DNA of 64,000 nucleotides from Sphingopyxis sp. FD7. Its GTDB lineage: Bacteria > Pseudomonadota > Alphaproteobacteria > Sphingomonadales > Sphingomonadaceae. Location of the stretch: positions 620,001-684,000 of the forward strand of contig NZ_AP017898.1 in assembly GCF_003609835.1 (NCBI RefSeq), given 5' to 3'. The notes under the pieces are model-generated. The model saw only the letters and a list, made by a program, of their open reading frames with translations, searched no databases and was not told where the DNA came from. Both the position numbers and the translations under genes were made by a program. This document shows, piece after piece, positions 18,040 through 27,838 of the stretch. Every line of letters begins with the position of its first letter. Positions within the stretch are counted from its first letter, which is position 1.

Positions 18040-19745
18040 TGAACACGCGCCTTTCCTTGCGCGGCGCGGGGGCGCTGGCGGCGCTGCTGCTCGCGGGAAC
18101 CGCGAGCGGCGCGCAGGCGCAATTTTCGGGCGATCCCGGCGCCAGCGACGCGCCGCCGAGTGCGCCGCAAGCCGAATCGGGCCGCGCAGCATCGCGCGCC
18201 GAGGGCCGCCGGACGCAGAAGACCGTCGACGTCAGCCCCTATCTCGAAATCGGGCAGGTGCTCACCGCCGACCTGAAAAACGGCGGCGACGTGCTCACCT
18301 ACACCACCGTCGCCGCGGGAATCGATGCCGCGATCGTCACGCGCCGCGCCGAAGTCGCGGCGACGCTGCGCTATGAACATCGCTTCGGCTGGAACGGCGA
18401 CCTGGGCGATTCGGGCACGATCAGTGGTTTGGCGCGCGGGCGGATCGAGGCGGCGCGCGGGCTGAACCTCGAGGCCGGGGCGCTCGCGACGCGCACGCGC
18501 GCCGACGGGCAGGGCGCCGACAGCGGGTTGTTCATCGGCGATGCCAGCAATGTCGCGGACCTTTATTCGATCTATGCCGGACCGACGTTCGCGCGGCGGA
18601 TCGCCGGGCTCGACCTCGGCGCGGGCTATCGCTTCGGCTATACCAAGGTCGATGTCGACACCCCTGCGATCCTGTCGCCGGGCAGCCAGCCGCAGGATAT
18701 TTTCGACAGCTCGACCAGCCATGTCGCCTGGGCGAGCGTCGGCGCGCGGCCGGGCGACCTGCCCTTTGGCTGGCAGCTGTCGGGCGGTTATGAACGCGAG
18801 GATGCGAGCCAGCTCGACCAACGGTTCGAGGGCAAATATGCGCGCGCCGACGTGACCGTGCCGGTCGGCCCGACCGTCGCCTTGCTGGGCGGTGTCGGTT
18901 ACGAGGACATCGAAATCGGTCAGCGCGACCCCGTACTCGATACGAATGGCGTGCCGGTGCGCGATGCGAATGGCCGTTTCGTCACCGACAAATCGACCCC
19001 GCGCCGCCTGTCGTTCGACACCGACGGGCTGATCTGGGACGCCGGGGTGATGTGGCGACCGAGCCGTCGCACCTCGCTCACCGCCCGCGTCGGGCGGCGC
19101 TATGGCGACACCATCTATACGGGCAGCTTCGCCTATCGCGCCGATCATGCGACGACGGTGCAGGTCGGCGTCTATGACGGGCTGTCGAGCCTCGGCCGCG
19201 GGTTGTCGGGCGGGCTGGCGGCGCTGCCGACGCAGTTCGACCCGACGCGCAATCCGATCGACGGCGACATCAATCCCTGTGTGTTCGGCGGGCAGGGCGG
19301 CGGCTGTTTGAACAACCAGCTCGGCAACGCCACCGCGGCGCAATATCGCAGTCGCGGGGTGCAGGCGACGATGGCGTCGCGCTATGGCCGCTGGGCCTAT
19401 GGCGTCGGCATCGGTTACGACCGGCGCAGGCTCCTCGTGCCGCAGCTGTCGCCGATCGCCGACCTCGACGGGATCACCGACGAAAGCTGGTATCTGTTCG
19501 TCTCGGCGGGGCGCCAGCTCGACGCCGATTCCGATCTCAGCCTGTCGGGCTATGTCAATTATTTCGACAATGGCGCGCCGGGCGCGAGCGACGTCCAGTC
19601 GGCGGGGCTGTCGGCGGCCTATTCGCGGCGTTTCTGGCGCGGTCTGACGGGGACCGCGGCGGCCAGCCTCAACGCCTTCGATCAGGACGGCTTCAACAGC
19701 CAGCTCATAGGTTCGGCTTTGGTGGGACTGCGTTACAACTTCTGA
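18039..19745 (+). CDS. XrtA-locus outer-membrane beta-barrel protein (TIGR03016-like)
   Basis: A 568-residue secreted protein. A signal peptide (MNTRLSLRGAGALAALLLAG to AQAQ) is followed by alternating amphipathic strands and an aromatic-terminal LVGLRYNF end, the usual outer-membrane assembly signal. Its place between the kinase and the ExeA-like ATPase is the standard position of the large hypothetical barrel in exosortase A loci. It could be a pore or scaffold for polymer export; no enzyme motif is seen. The start codon overlaps the kinase stop (TGATG). Confidence 0.82.
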   Translation: MNTRLSLRGAGALAALLLAGTASGAQAQFSGDPGASDAPPSAPQAESGRAASRAEGRRTQKTVDVSPYLEIGQVLTADLKNGGDVLTYTTVAAGIDAAIVTRRAEVAATLRYEHRFGWNGDLGDSGTISGLARGRIEAARGLNLEAGALATRTRADGQGADSGLFIGDASNVADLYSIYAGPTFARRIAGLDLGAGYRFGYTKVDVDTPAILSPGSQPQDIFDSSTSHVAWASVGARPGDLPFGWQLSGGYEREDASQLDQRFEGKYARADVTVPVGPTVALLGGVGYEDIEIGQRDPVLDTNGVPVRDANGRFVTDKSTPRRLSFDTDGLIWDAGVMWRPSRRTSLTARVGRRYGDTIYTGSFAYRADHATTVQVGVYDGLSSLGRGLSGGLAALPTQFDPTRNPIDGDINPCVFGGQGGGCLNNQLGNATAAQYRSRGVQATMASRYGRWAYGVGIGYDRRRLLVPQLSPIADLDGITDESWYLFVSAGRQLDADSDLSLSGYVNYFDNGAPGASDVQSAGLSAAYSRRFWRGLTGTAAASLNAFDQDGFNSQLIGSALVGLRYNF

Positions 19746-19782
19746 CGGGTTTGATCCCGCTTGGGCAACAGGATTACAAGCG

Positions 19783-21030
19783 ATGTACGATCAGTTCTAT
19801 GGTTTCACCGGCCGTCCGTTCCAGCTGACGCCCGATCCGCATTTCTACTTTGAAAGCGGGACGCACCGCAAGGCGATGTCCTATCTGGGTTATGGCCTCG
19901 CGCAGGGTGAAGGCTTCATCGTCATCACCGGCGACGTGGGCGCGGGCAAGACGACGCTCGTCGGCCATCTGATGAACACGATCGACCCCAATCGGCTGAC
20001 CGCGGTCAAGCTGGTGTCGACGCAGGTCGAGGGCGACGATCTGCTCCGCCTGGTCGCCGAACAATTCGGGATCGAATGGGAAGGCGAGAGCAAGGCCGAG
20101 CTGCTGCGGTCGATGGAGCAATATCTGCGCGAACAGGCGCGCGCGGGCCGCCGCACTCTTCTGATCGTCGACGAGGGGCAGAATCTTGCCATCTCGGCGC
20201 TCGAAGAATTGCGGATGCTGTCGAACTTCCAGCTTGGCGGCCATTCGCTCCTGCAAATCTTCCTGCTCGGCCAGCCCGAGTTCCGCCAGACCTTGTTCCA
20301 TTCGCCGACGCTCGAACAGCTACGCCAGCGGGTGATCGCGACGCACCACCTCGACCCGATGGAACCCGAGGAGGTCGAACCCTATATCCTCCACCGGCTC
20401 GGCAAGGTCGGCTGGACGGGCAACCCCAGCTTCAGCCCCGACGCTTTCGAGGCAATCTTCGATTACAGCGAGGGCGTGCCGCGCAAGCTCAATGTGCTGG
20501 TCAGCCGCCTGCTGCTCTATGGCGCGGTCGAGCAGATGAACCGCATTACAGCGCAGAATGTCCGATCGGTCGTTGCAGAGATCGAGGCCGATCGCGGCAT
20601 CGACGCCGCCACGCTCGCGCCGCTGCCGGTCGAGGAGGTCGTCGCGGCCGCCGCCACCGCTGCGGCGCCGACCCCGGCGCCCTTCGCGCCGCGCGCGGCC
20701 AACGAAGCCGCTCCCGAATGGCCGCGCCGTTCGGACGAACCTGCTGCGGAGACGCCCGCGCCTTTCGCCGCGCCTGCCGAACCGGCGCGCGTCGTGGCGC
20801 TGGCGCCGCAGGCGGCGAGCGCGGCCGATGAAGCGGCGAGCGCACCTGCGGCTCCGGCGGTCGATCCCGACCATCTCGCGGCGCTGGAAAAGCAGATCGC
20901 CTCGCTCGAGGCGCGGCTCGTCGAACAGGACGAAGCGCTGCGCCGCGTGCTGGACCTGCTCATCGAATGGGTTGAGCGCGATCCCGAAAACGCACCCAAT
21001 CCGGCGAAGTCACAGACCTGGGCGGCGTGA
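19783..21030 (+). CDS. XrtA-associated ATPase (ExeA-like AAA protein)
   Basis: A 415-residue AAA-type ATPase similar to ExeA/GspA, of the kind encoded in exosortase A loci. It begins MYDQFYGFTGRPFQLTPDP, has Walker A at 50-58 (GDVGAGKTT) and Walker B near 126-134 (LLIVDEGQN), and a long Ala/Pro/Glu-rich linker after residue 270 ending in a short coiled coil (ALEKQIASLEARLVEQDEAL). In the type II secretion homologue this ATPase remodels peptidoglycan for assembly of an outer-membrane channel; a similar role for the polysaccharide exporter is inference. Confidence 0.9.
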   Translation: MYDQFYGFTGRPFQLTPDPHFYFESGTHRKAMSYLGYGLAQGEGFIVITGDVGAGKTTLVGHLMNTIDPNRLTAVKLVSTQVEGDDLLRLVAEQFGIEWEGESKAELLRSMEQYLREQARAGRRTLLIVDEGQNLAISALEELRMLSNFQLGGHSLLQIFLLGQPEFRQTLFHSPTLEQLRQRVIATHHLDPMEPEEVEPYILHRLGKVGWTGNPSFSPDAFEAIFDYSEGVPRKLNVLVSRLLLYGAVEQMNRITAQNVRSVVAEIEADRGIDAATLAPLPVEEVVAAAATAAAPTPAPFAPRAANEAAPEWPRRSDEPAAETPAPFAAPAEPARVVALAPQAASAADEAASAPAAPAVDPDHLAALEKQIASLEARLVEQDEALRRVLDLLIEWVERDPENAPNPAKSQTWAA

Positions 21031-21057
21031 TGGCCCTCGGGAGGGCGGGATTATGTC

Positions 21058-21146
21058 GTGTATCCCCGCGAAGGCGGATATCCATCGCCCGGCAGCGCGA
21101 GATCGCGCCAGTCGGTGATGGGCCCCCGCCTTCGCGGGGGAACATA
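21058..21146. repeat. Palindromic repeat with CCCCGCGAAGGCGG arms
   Basis: Arms tgtatccccgcgaaggcgg and ccgccttcgcgggggaacata pair across about 45 bases, with an inner atccatc/gatgggc match. It is a related but distinct class of REP palindrome and sits between co-directional ATPase and deacetylase genes. Confidence 0.75.
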
Positions 21147-21199
21147 TCTTTTTGCTCGCAGGGAATCCGGCCTTAAGGCGTCGGCGAAGGTGAGGAAAA

Positions 21200-22060
21200 A
21201 TGCAAAACGGCCTGTCGGTCGATGTCGAGGACTGGTTTCAGGTCGGCGCCTTTGAGCGCACGATCGACCGCGCCGACTGGCCGACGCTCGAATGCCGGGT
21301 CGAGGCGAATTGCGACGCGGTGCTGGAGATTTTCGCCGAGGCGGGCGCGAAAGCCACCTTCTTCACCCTCGGCTGGGTCGCCGAACGCTATCCCGCGCTG
21401 ATCCGGCGGATCGTCGCGGCGGGGCACGAGCTGGCCAGCCACGGCTATGACCACAAGCGCGTATTCAACATGACCGCCGACGAATTTGCCGCCGACCTTC
21501 TGAAAACGCGCGCGATCCTCGAAGATGTCGGCGGTGTGGCCGTGCGCGGCTATCGCGCGCCGAGCTTTTCGGTCGACGCGCGCACCCCTTGGGCGCACAG
21601 GATGCTCGCCGAACAGGGCTATGCCTATTCGTCGAGCGTGGCGCCGGTGGTCCACGATCATTATGGCTGGCCGCAAAGCCCGCGCCATGCGTGGCGGCCG
21701 GTGGCGGGCAGCGAGCTGGTCGAATGGCCGGTGACGACCGCGCGCTTCGCCGGGCGCACGCTGGCGGCGGGCGGCGGCGGTTTCATGCGCCTTCTGCCCT
21801 ATGGCTTCACGCGCTGGGCGATCGCGCGGATGAATGCGGAGGGGCATCCGGCGATCCTCTATTTCCACCCGTGGGAGATCGACCCCGGCCAGCCGCGCGT
21901 CGCCGATGCGTCGATCCGGTCGAAAATCCGTCATTACAGCGGCTTGTCGGCGATGGCCGGGAAGCTGAAGAAGCTGCTCGCCGATTTCGACTGGACGCGC
22001 GCCGATACCCTGCTGCCTGCGCAGCAAGCGCGCGCAGAACCGTGGCGAGCTGCGGCGTGA
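21200..22060 (+). CDS. XrtA system polysaccharide deacetylase
   Basis: A 286-residue carbohydrate esterase 4 family (NodB) protein. The metal-binding residues are visible: Asp8 and Asp11 in SVDVEDWFQ, and His81 and His85 in ASHGYDHK. The YRAPSFSVD and LYFHPWEID motifs complete the active site. It would remove acetyl groups from amino-sugar residues of the exopolysaccharide. No signal peptide is present, so it may act on cytoplasmic or lipid-linked intermediates. Its stop overlaps the FemAB start. Confidence 0.92.
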   Translation: MQNGLSVDVEDWFQVGAFERTIDRADWPTLECRVEANCDAVLEIFAEAGAKATFFTLGWVAERYPALIRRIVAAGHELASHGYDHKRVFNMTADEFAADLLKTRAILEDVGGVAVRGYRAPSFSVDARTPWAHRMLAEQGYAYSSSVAPVVHDHYGWPQSPRHAWRPVAGSELVEWPVTTARFAGRTLAAGGGGFMRLLPYGFTRWAIARMNAEGHPAILYFHPWEIDPGQPRVADASIRSKIRHYSGLSAMAGKLKKLLADFDWTRADTLLPAQQARAEPWRAAA

Positions 22061-23124
22061 ATGCGCCCGCTGATCCGACGATGAAGGCGTTTGCGGGCGC
22101 GCCGCTGTCCGACGCGGCCGAATGGGACGCCTATGTCGCGGCGCACGATGGTGCGACACCCTTTCACAGCCGCGCCTGGTGCGAAGCGATCGCCCGCGCG
22201 ACGGGGCACCGCTGCCATCTCGTCACCGCGCGCGATGCGGGCGGCGTGCTCACCGGCCTGTTGCCGCTCCACCATATCCGCTCGCCGCTGTTCGGGCAGG
22301 CGCTGGTCGGCAGCGGCTTTGCCGTCGGCGGCGGCATATTGGCCGACGATCCGGCGGTTGCCGCCGCGCTGGCAGAAGGCGCGTCGAACATGGCGCGGGC
22401 GCTCGGCGTGCCGTCGGTCGAACTGCGCGGCGGCCCGCTGCCCGAAGGCGAGGGCTGGGCGCGCGAGCAGGGCGTGTACGCGGGCTTCGCGCGCGATCTC
22501 GCCGGTGACGATGACGCCGAACTGCTCGCCATCCCGCGCAAACAGCGCGCCGAGGTGCGCAAGGCGCTGGGCAGCGAACTGACGGTAACCACGGGGCGCG
22601 ACACCGCCGAACGGCGCGATCATTACCGCATCTATGCGACGAGCGTGCGCAATCTCGGCACGCCGGTCTTTCCGAAAAGCCTGTTCGACGCGGTGCTCGA
22701 TGCCTTTGGCGAGGCTGCCGATATTTTGACCGTGCGCGACGGCGTTCGGCCGGTGGCAAGCGTGCTCAGCCTTTACTGGCGGGGCACGGTGATGCCTTAT
22801 TGGGGCGGCGGGCTGGCCGAGGCGCGGCGGTTGCGCGCGAACGAGCTTATGTATTTCGCGCTGATGCGCCACGCGCGAACGCGCGGCTGCACGCGCTTCG
22901 ACTTCGGCCGGTCGAAGCTTGGCACGGGACCGTTCGCCTACAAGAAAAACTGGGGTTTCGAGCCGCAGCCGCTCGTCTATGCGCGCTGGCTCGCGCCGGG
23001 GCAGCGTGCGCGCGACACCAATCCCGGCAGCGCGAGATACCGGTTGCAGGTCGATCTGTGGAAGCGGCTGCCGCTGTGGGCGGCGAACCGCATCGGGCCG
23101 CTGATCGCGCGCGGATTGGGGTGA
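22057..23124 (+). CDS. FemAB family XrtA/PEP-CTERM system-associated protein
   Basis: A 355-residue protein with two GNAT-like halves: ITGLLPLHH-type strand (GVLTGLLPLHH), then VASVLSLYWRGTVMPYWGGG and the C-terminal FDFGRSKLGTGPFAYKKNWGF signature. FemAB enzymes attach aminoacyl groups to peptide or glycan acceptors, so this one may decorate the polymer. I use a GTG start giving a GTGA overlap with the deacetylase stop; the ATG at 22081, eight codons later, is a good alternative. It is a distant paralogue of the proteins at 10834 and 28343. Confidence 0.85.
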   Translation: MNAPADPTMKAFAGAPLSDAAEWDAYVAAHDGATPFHSRAWCEAIARATGHRCHLVTARDAGGVLTGLLPLHHIRSPLFGQALVGSGFAVGGGILADDPAVAAALAEGASNMARALGVPSVELRGGPLPEGEGWAREQGVYAGFARDLAGDDDAELLAIPRKQRAEVRKALGSELTVTTGRDTAERRDHYRIYATSVRNLGTPVFPKSLFDAVLDAFGEAADILTVRDGVRPVASVLSLYWRGTVMPYWGGGLAEARRLRANELMYFALMRHARTRGCTRFDFGRSKLGTGPFAYKKNWGFEPQPLVYARWLAPGQRARDTNPGSARYRLQVDLWKRLPLWAANRIGPLIARGLG

Positions 23125-23145
23125 TCCGGATGGTTTCAGACCCAT

Positions 23146-23237
23146 CGTCATTGCGAGCGAAGCGAAGCAATCTCCAGAGGGCGGCCTTGCGCAAGGCTGA
23201 GGGCTGGAGATTGCTTCGCCTGCGGCTCGCAATGACA
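23146..23237. repeat. Palindromic repeat with CGTCATTGCGAGCGAAGCGAAG arms
   Basis: The left arm cgtcattgcgagcgaagcg and the right arm ctgcggctcgcaatgacag, with inner gcaatctccag/ctggagattgc, enclose a short centre with its own ttgcgcaa stem. This repeat class is widespread in Proteobacteria. It lies in the gap before the glycosyltransferase gene. Confidence 0.85.
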
Positions 23238-23250
23238 GGGTAGCGGTTCC

Positions 23251-24456
23251 ATGCCCGAAATCCTGTTCCTCGTTCACCGCGCGCCGTGGCCGCCCGATCG
23301 CGGCGATCGCATCCGCAGCTGGCATATGTTCGAGGCGCTGGCGAAGCTGGCGCCGGTGCATGTCGCGGCGCTGGCTGACAATGCCGACGACGCGGACGTC
23401 GCGCGGAGGAAGCTGGCGCCGCTTTGCAAAAGCCTGGCGATCGAAGGGCGCAATGTGGCGCGTCCGATCGCATTGGCAAAGGCGGTGCTGCGCGGCGAGC
23501 CGGTGTCGAACCACCTGTTCCGCAACGCCGCGCTGGCGCGCCATGTCGACGCGCTGATCGGGCAGGGCCAGGTCAGCCATATCGTCGCCTTTTCGGGGCA
23601 GATGGCGCAATATCTGCCCGCCCGGTTCGACGGGCCGGTGCTGATGGATTTCGTCGATGTCGATTCGGCGAAATTCGCCGCCTATGCCGAGCAGGACCGG
23701 CGCCAGCCGCTCCATTGGGTGCACCGGCGCGAAGCGCGCGTGCTCGGCGCCTATGAAGCGGCAGTCGCGGCGCGCGTCTCCGCCAGCCTGTTTGTCAGCG
23801 AGGCCGAGGCGGCGCTGTTCCGGCAACGGAGCGGGCTGGGTGAAGACAAGGTGCTCGCGGTCGAAAACGGCATCGACACCGATCGTTTCGACCCGGCACT
23901 GCCGTTCGATCCGGTGGGTCGTGGCGAGGGGCCGCTGGCGGTGTTCACGGGGCAAATGGACTATCGCCCCAATATCGACGCGGTGCGCTGGTTCGCCGCC
24001 GACATCCTGCCGCTGGTTCGGCGGCGGCATCCGGCGGCGCGCTTTGCGGTCGTCGGGCGCGCGCCGACCGACGAGGTGAGGGCGCTTGCACAGTTGCCGG
24101 GCGTGACGGTGACGGGGGAGGTGCCCGACGTGCGGCCGTGGCTCGCCGCCGCCGACGCGGTGGTCGCGCCGCTGCTGCTCGCGCGCGGGGTGCAGAACAA
24201 GCTGCTCGAAGCGATGGCGATGGCGCGGCCGGTCGTCGCCAGCGCGGCGGCGGCGGCGGGGATCGACGCCACGCCGGGCGAACATCTGCTGGTTGCCGAC
24301 GATGCCGAGGCGATGGCTCAGGCGGTCGGCGCCCTGTTCGACGACCGCGCCGCGGCGGCCGCCATGGGCCGGGCGGCGCGCGCGCGGATGACCGCACGCT
24401 ATGGCTGGGACGCGCGCATGGCGTCGCTCGGCGCATTGCTGGGGCTTTCCGCATGA
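23251..24456 (+). CDS. Glycosyltransferase family 4, PEP-CTERM/EpsH1 system-associated (TIGR03087-like)
   Basis: A 401-residue GT-B glycosyltransferase. The N-terminal FLVHRAPWPPDRGDRIRSW segment is the hallmark of the exosortase-locus sugar transferase subfamily. The C-terminal domain has the nucleotide-sugar motif KLLEAMAMARPVV and VENGIDTDRF at the domain link. It would add a sugar to the lipid-linked repeat unit at the cytoplasmic face. Its stop overlaps the exosortase start (ATGA). It is the only glycosyltransferase in the locus here; the initiating transferase must be elsewhere. Confidence 0.92.
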   Translation: MPEILFLVHRAPWPPDRGDRIRSWHMFEALAKLAPVHVAALADNADDADVARRKLAPLCKSLAIEGRNVARPIALAKAVLRGEPVSNHLFRNAALARHVDALIGQGQVSHIVAFSGQMAQYLPARFDGPVLMDFVDVDSAKFAAYAEQDRRQPLHWVHRREARVLGAYEAAVAARVSASLFVSEAEAALFRQRSGLGEDKVLAVENGIDTDRFDPALPFDPVGRGEGPLAVFTGQMDYRPNIDAVRWFAADILPLVRRRHPAARFAVVGRAPTDEVRALAQLPGVTVTGEVPDVRPWLAAADAVVAPLLLARGVQNKLLEAMAMARPVVASAAAAAGIDATPGEHLLVADDAEAMAQAVGALFDDRAAAAAMGRAARARMTARYGWDARMASLGALLGLSA

Positions 24457-25931
24457 CGCGCTGGCAGCGCCATCTGGCTGCGCTGGCGCTGTTGTCGGCG
24501 GCGATCGTCGCGCTCTTCTGGCGCGATGCGGCCGACATGGCGGGCATCTGGTGGAACAGTTCGACCTTTACCCATTGCCTGCTGATGCTGCCGATGATCG
24601 GCTGGCTGGTGTCGCAGCGCAGCCAATTGTTGCGGCCGCTGACTCCGGCCTATTGGTGGCCGGCGCTCGTCTGGATGGCGGGCGCAGGGTGCGTCTGGAT
24701 CGTCGGCGAAGCGGCGGGGGTGGCGCTGTTCCGCCAGCTCGGCCTCGTGCTGATGCTGCAAGGCGCGGTGGGCGTCGCGCTCGGCGAAAAGCTGGTGCGC
24801 GGGCTGCTCTTTCCGCTCGCCTATGCGCTGCTGCTCGTGCCGTTCGGTGAGGAACTGGTGCCGCTGCTCCAGACCTTTACCGCGCATATCAGCGTCGCGC
24901 TGCTTCGCCTGTCGGGCTTCGCCGCCGAGATGCAGGGCGTGTTCATCACCACGCGCGCGGGCTTTTTCGAGGTGGCCGAGGAATGTTCGGGGGTCAATTT
25001 CCTGATCGCGATGCTCGCCTATGCGGTGTTCGCGGCGCATCTTTGCTTTAAAAGCTGGGCGCGGCGGATCGTGTTTGTCGTGGCGGCGCTCGCGGCGACG
25101 GTCCTCGCCAACGCGCTGCGCGCTTATGGGACGATGCTCGCGGCCGACATCTGGGGGATCGAGGCGGCGGGGGGGATCGACCATATATTCTATGGCTGGA
25201 TCTTCTTCGGGCTCGTCATCCTGATCGTGATGCTGGTGGCGCGGCGCTGGTTCGACCGGCCCGCGAACGACGTGGCGGTCGATGTGTCGGGGCTGAATGG
25301 TCCGAGCCGTTTTGCCGGGGCGGGCCGCGCGGTGCTGCCCGTCGCCATGCTCTTGCCGCTGCTGTTCGCCGGATGGGGGCTGCTCGTCGCCGGGCGCAGC
25401 GCGCCGCTGCCGCCGACGATGGCGGTCGAGGCGCCGCCGGGCTGGCGCGACGTGCGCGTGGACGGAACGCCCTGGACGCCGCGCTTCGACGGCGCCGACC
25501 AGCGGCTTTTGCGGCACTTTGCGAACGAGCGGGGGCAGGTCGTCACCGTCGCGATCGGCGGTTATGAACGCCAGGCCGAGGGGCGCGAGGTCGTCGCCTT
25601 CGGGCAAGGCGCGGTCGATCCCGACAGCCGATGGGCGTGGAGCGCCGCGCTTCCCGCCGTCGATGGCGGCAAGACCGAACGGTTGCTGCACCCCGGCCCG
25701 GTGCTGCGCGACGCCGCGACCTGGTATGTCGTCGGCGGTGCGGTGACGGGCAGCGCGCGGACGGCCAAACTCGCGGAACTGCAAGCGCGCCTTACCGGCG
25801 GCGACCCGCGCGCGCTCTCGCTGATCGTCTCAAGCGAGGAGCAGCGGGGCGGCCGCGATGCGATCAGCGCCTTCGTTTCCGCGTCGGGTGGAGCCAGGGC
25901 GATGGCTGACCGCGCGCTCAAAACCCGCTAA
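24453..25931 (+). CDS. xrtA: Exosortase A fused to EpsI domain
   Basis: A 492-residue inner-membrane protein. Residues 1-265 are exosortase A: about eight membrane spans with the catalytic triad Cys178 (EECSGVNF), Arg223 (ANALRAYGT) and His244 (GIDHIFYGW). This is a transpeptidase-like enzyme that cuts PEP-CTERM sorting signals. After a last span (about 290-310) comes an EpsI-type soluble domain (about 315-490; GWRDVRVDGTPWTPRF, then GGYERQAEGREVV and WYVVGG). In some species EpsI is a separate gene, so this is a natural fusion. The ATG overlaps the glycosyltransferase stop. Confidence 0.95.
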   Translation: MTRWQRHLAALALLSAAIVALFWRDAADMAGIWWNSSTFTHCLLMLPMIGWLVSQRSQLLRPLTPAYWWPALVWMAGAGCVWIVGEAAGVALFRQLGLVLMLQGAVGVALGEKLVRGLLFPLAYALLLVPFGEELVPLLQTFTAHISVALLRLSGFAAEMQGVFITTRAGFFEVAEECSGVNFLIAMLAYAVFAAHLCFKSWARRIVFVVAALAATVLANALRAYGTMLAADIWGIEAAGGIDHIFYGWIFFGLVILIVMLVARRWFDRPANDVAVDVSGLNGPSRFAGAGRAVLPVAMLLPLLFAGWGLLVAGRSAPLPPTMAVEAPPGWRDVRVDGTPWTPRFDGADQRLLRHFANERGQVVTVAIGGYERQAEGREVVAFGQGAVDPDSRWAWSAALPAVDGGKTERLLHPGPVLRDAATWYVVGGAVTGSARTAKLAELQARLTGGDPRALSLIVSSEEQRGGRDAISAFVSASGGARAMADRALKTR

Positions 25932-25942
25932 GCGACAAAGTC

Positions 25943-27838
25943 ATGTGCGGCATTGCGGGCATCTATCATCTGGAAACCGCGAAGCCGGTCGACCCTGCGC
26001 GGCTGCGCGCGATGCTCCACCCGATGCAGCATCGCGGCCCCGACGGATCGGGCGTGTGGACCGCGCCGGGCGTCGGGCTGGGGCACCTGCGCCTGTCGAT
26101 CATCGACATTGCGGGCAGCCCGCAGCCGATGGCGAGCGACGACGAGGCGGTGACGCTCACCTATAACGGTGAAATCTATAATTTCCGCGAGCTGCGCGCC
26201 GAGCTGGAGGAGCGCGGGCACCGTTTCCGCACCAGCGGCGATACCGAGGTCATCATCGCGGCGTGGCGGCAATGGGGGCCCGAATGCCTGTCGCGGCTCA
26301 ATGGCATGTTCGCCTTTGCGATCCACGACCATGCGCGCGGCTGCCTGTTCCTCGCGCGCGACCGGCTGGGGGTGAAGCCACTTCACTATGTCCGCCTGGC
26401 CGACGGATCGGTGGCGTTCGCGTCGGAACTGAAGGGGCTGCTGCGCCACCCGCTGCTGCGGCAGGAGGCGAATTTCACCGCGGTCGAGGATTTCCTCGCG
26501 CTCGGCTATGTCCCCGACGACAATTGCATCGTCGCGGGGGCCCGGAAGCTGCCCGCCGGCCATTATCTGTTGCTCGAACGCGGCAAGGGCGTGCCCGCCC
26601 CGACCTGTTGGTGGGCGCCCGATTTTTCGCGGCGGATCAAGGCGAGCGAGGGCGAGGCGGCCGAGCATCTGGTCCATCTGATGCGCGCCGCGGTGACCGA
26701 CCGGATGGTCGCCGACGTGCCGCTCGGCGCCTTTCTGTCGGGCGGGGTCGATTCGAGCGCGGTCGTCGCGCTGATGGCCGAGGCGAGCGCGAAGGCGGTC
26801 AAGACCTGCACGATCGGGTTCGATCAGGCGGCGCTCGACGAAACGGCCTATGCGCAGCAAATCGCCGAGCGCTTTGCCACCGATCACCGGACGCGCACCG
26901 TGGCGGCGGGCGATTTCGCGCTGATCGACAAAATCGCCGACATGTTCGACGAACCCTTTGCCGACGCGAGCGCGCTGCCGACGTACCGGGTGTGCGAGCT
27001 GGCGCGCGAAGAGGTGACGGTTGCGCTGTCGGGCGACGGCGCCGACGAGGCGTTCGCGGGATACCGGCGGCTGGTGTTCCAGCATCAGGAGGAAAAGCTG
27101 CGCGGGCTGATCCCTGCTTTCCTGCGCCGCGGCGCGCTCGGCCCCTTGTCGCATGTCTGGCCGCAGATGGACTGGGCGCCGCGTCCGCTGCGCGCGCGCG
27201 CGACGCTCGCCAGCCTTTCGAAAAGCGGGGCGGAGGGCTATGCCGAGGCGGTCGGGGTGACGGGACCGGCGCAGCGCGCGCGGCTGTTCAACGACGCCGC
27301 GCTCCGCGGGCTCGGCGATCATGTCGCCGAGGCGCGATACTGGAAGGCGATGGCGGAGGCGCCCGCGCGCGAACCGCTCGACCGCGCGCAATATGCCGAC
27401 CTTCGGATCTGGCTGCCCGGCGACATTCTGACCAAGACCGACCGGATGAGCATGGCGGTCAGCCTGGAGGCGCGCGAGCCGTTGCTCGATTACCGGCTGG
27501 TCGAATTCGCCGCGAGCCTGCCCGCGGCGATGCGCGTCAGAGGCGGGACGGGCAAGGCGATATTGAAGCGGGCGATGGAAGCCTATCTGCCGCACGACAT
27601 CCTCTATCGCCCCAAAATGGGGTTCGTGACGCCGGTGTCGCACTGGTTCCGCGGCGCGCTGGCGCCGCAGGCGAAGGCATTGACGACGTCATCGACACTC
27701 GCACGCGCGGGCTGGTTCGACATGGCCGAGATCGAACGCATCGTCGCGGCGCACCAGTCGGGGCGCCGCGACCATGGGCGGCTGATCTGGCAGTTTTTCA
27801 TGCTGGAAAAGTCGCTGGCGAAACTGTTCGGGATTTGA
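25943..27838 (+). CDS. XrtA/PEP-CTERM system amidotransferase (asparagine synthase-like)
   Basis: A 631-residue glutamine-hydrolysing amidotransferase. Cys2 is the N-terminal nucleophile (MCGIAGIYHL), with RGPDGSG and YNGEIYNF in the glutaminase domain (1-215). The synthetase domain has the PP-loop SGGVDSS (266-272) and LSGDGADEAFAGY. Enzymes of this subfamily in exosortase loci are thought to amidate a carboxyl group on the polysaccharide or its precursor. It ends the rightward operon, eleven bases after xrtA. Confidence 0.93.
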   Translation: MCGIAGIYHLETAKPVDPARLRAMLHPMQHRGPDGSGVWTAPGVGLGHLRLSIIDIAGSPQPMASDDEAVTLTYNGEIYNFRELRAELEERGHRFRTSGDTEVIIAAWRQWGPECLSRLNGMFAFAIHDHARGCLFLARDRLGVKPLHYVRLADGSVAFASELKGLLRHPLLRQEANFTAVEDFLALGYVPDDNCIVAGARKLPAGHYLLLERGKGVPAPTCWWAPDFSRRIKASEGEAAEHLVHLMRAAVTDRMVADVPLGAFLSGGVDSSAVVALMAEASAKAVKTCTIGFDQAALDETAYAQQIAERFATDHRTRTVAAGDFALIDKIADMFDEPFADASALPTYRVCELAREEVTVALSGDGADEAFAGYRRLVFQHQEEKLRGLIPAFLRRGALGPLSHVWPQMDWAPRPLRARATLASLSKSGAEGYAEAVGVTGPAQRARLFNDAALRGLGDHVAEARYWKAMAEAPAREPLDRAQYADLRIWLPGDILTKTDRMSMAVSLEAREPLLDYRLVEFAASLPAAMRVRGGTGKAILKRAMEAYLPHDILYRPKMGFVTPVSHWFRGALAPQAKALTTSSTLARAGWFDMAEIERIVAAHQSGRRDHGRLIWQFFMLEKSLAKLFGI

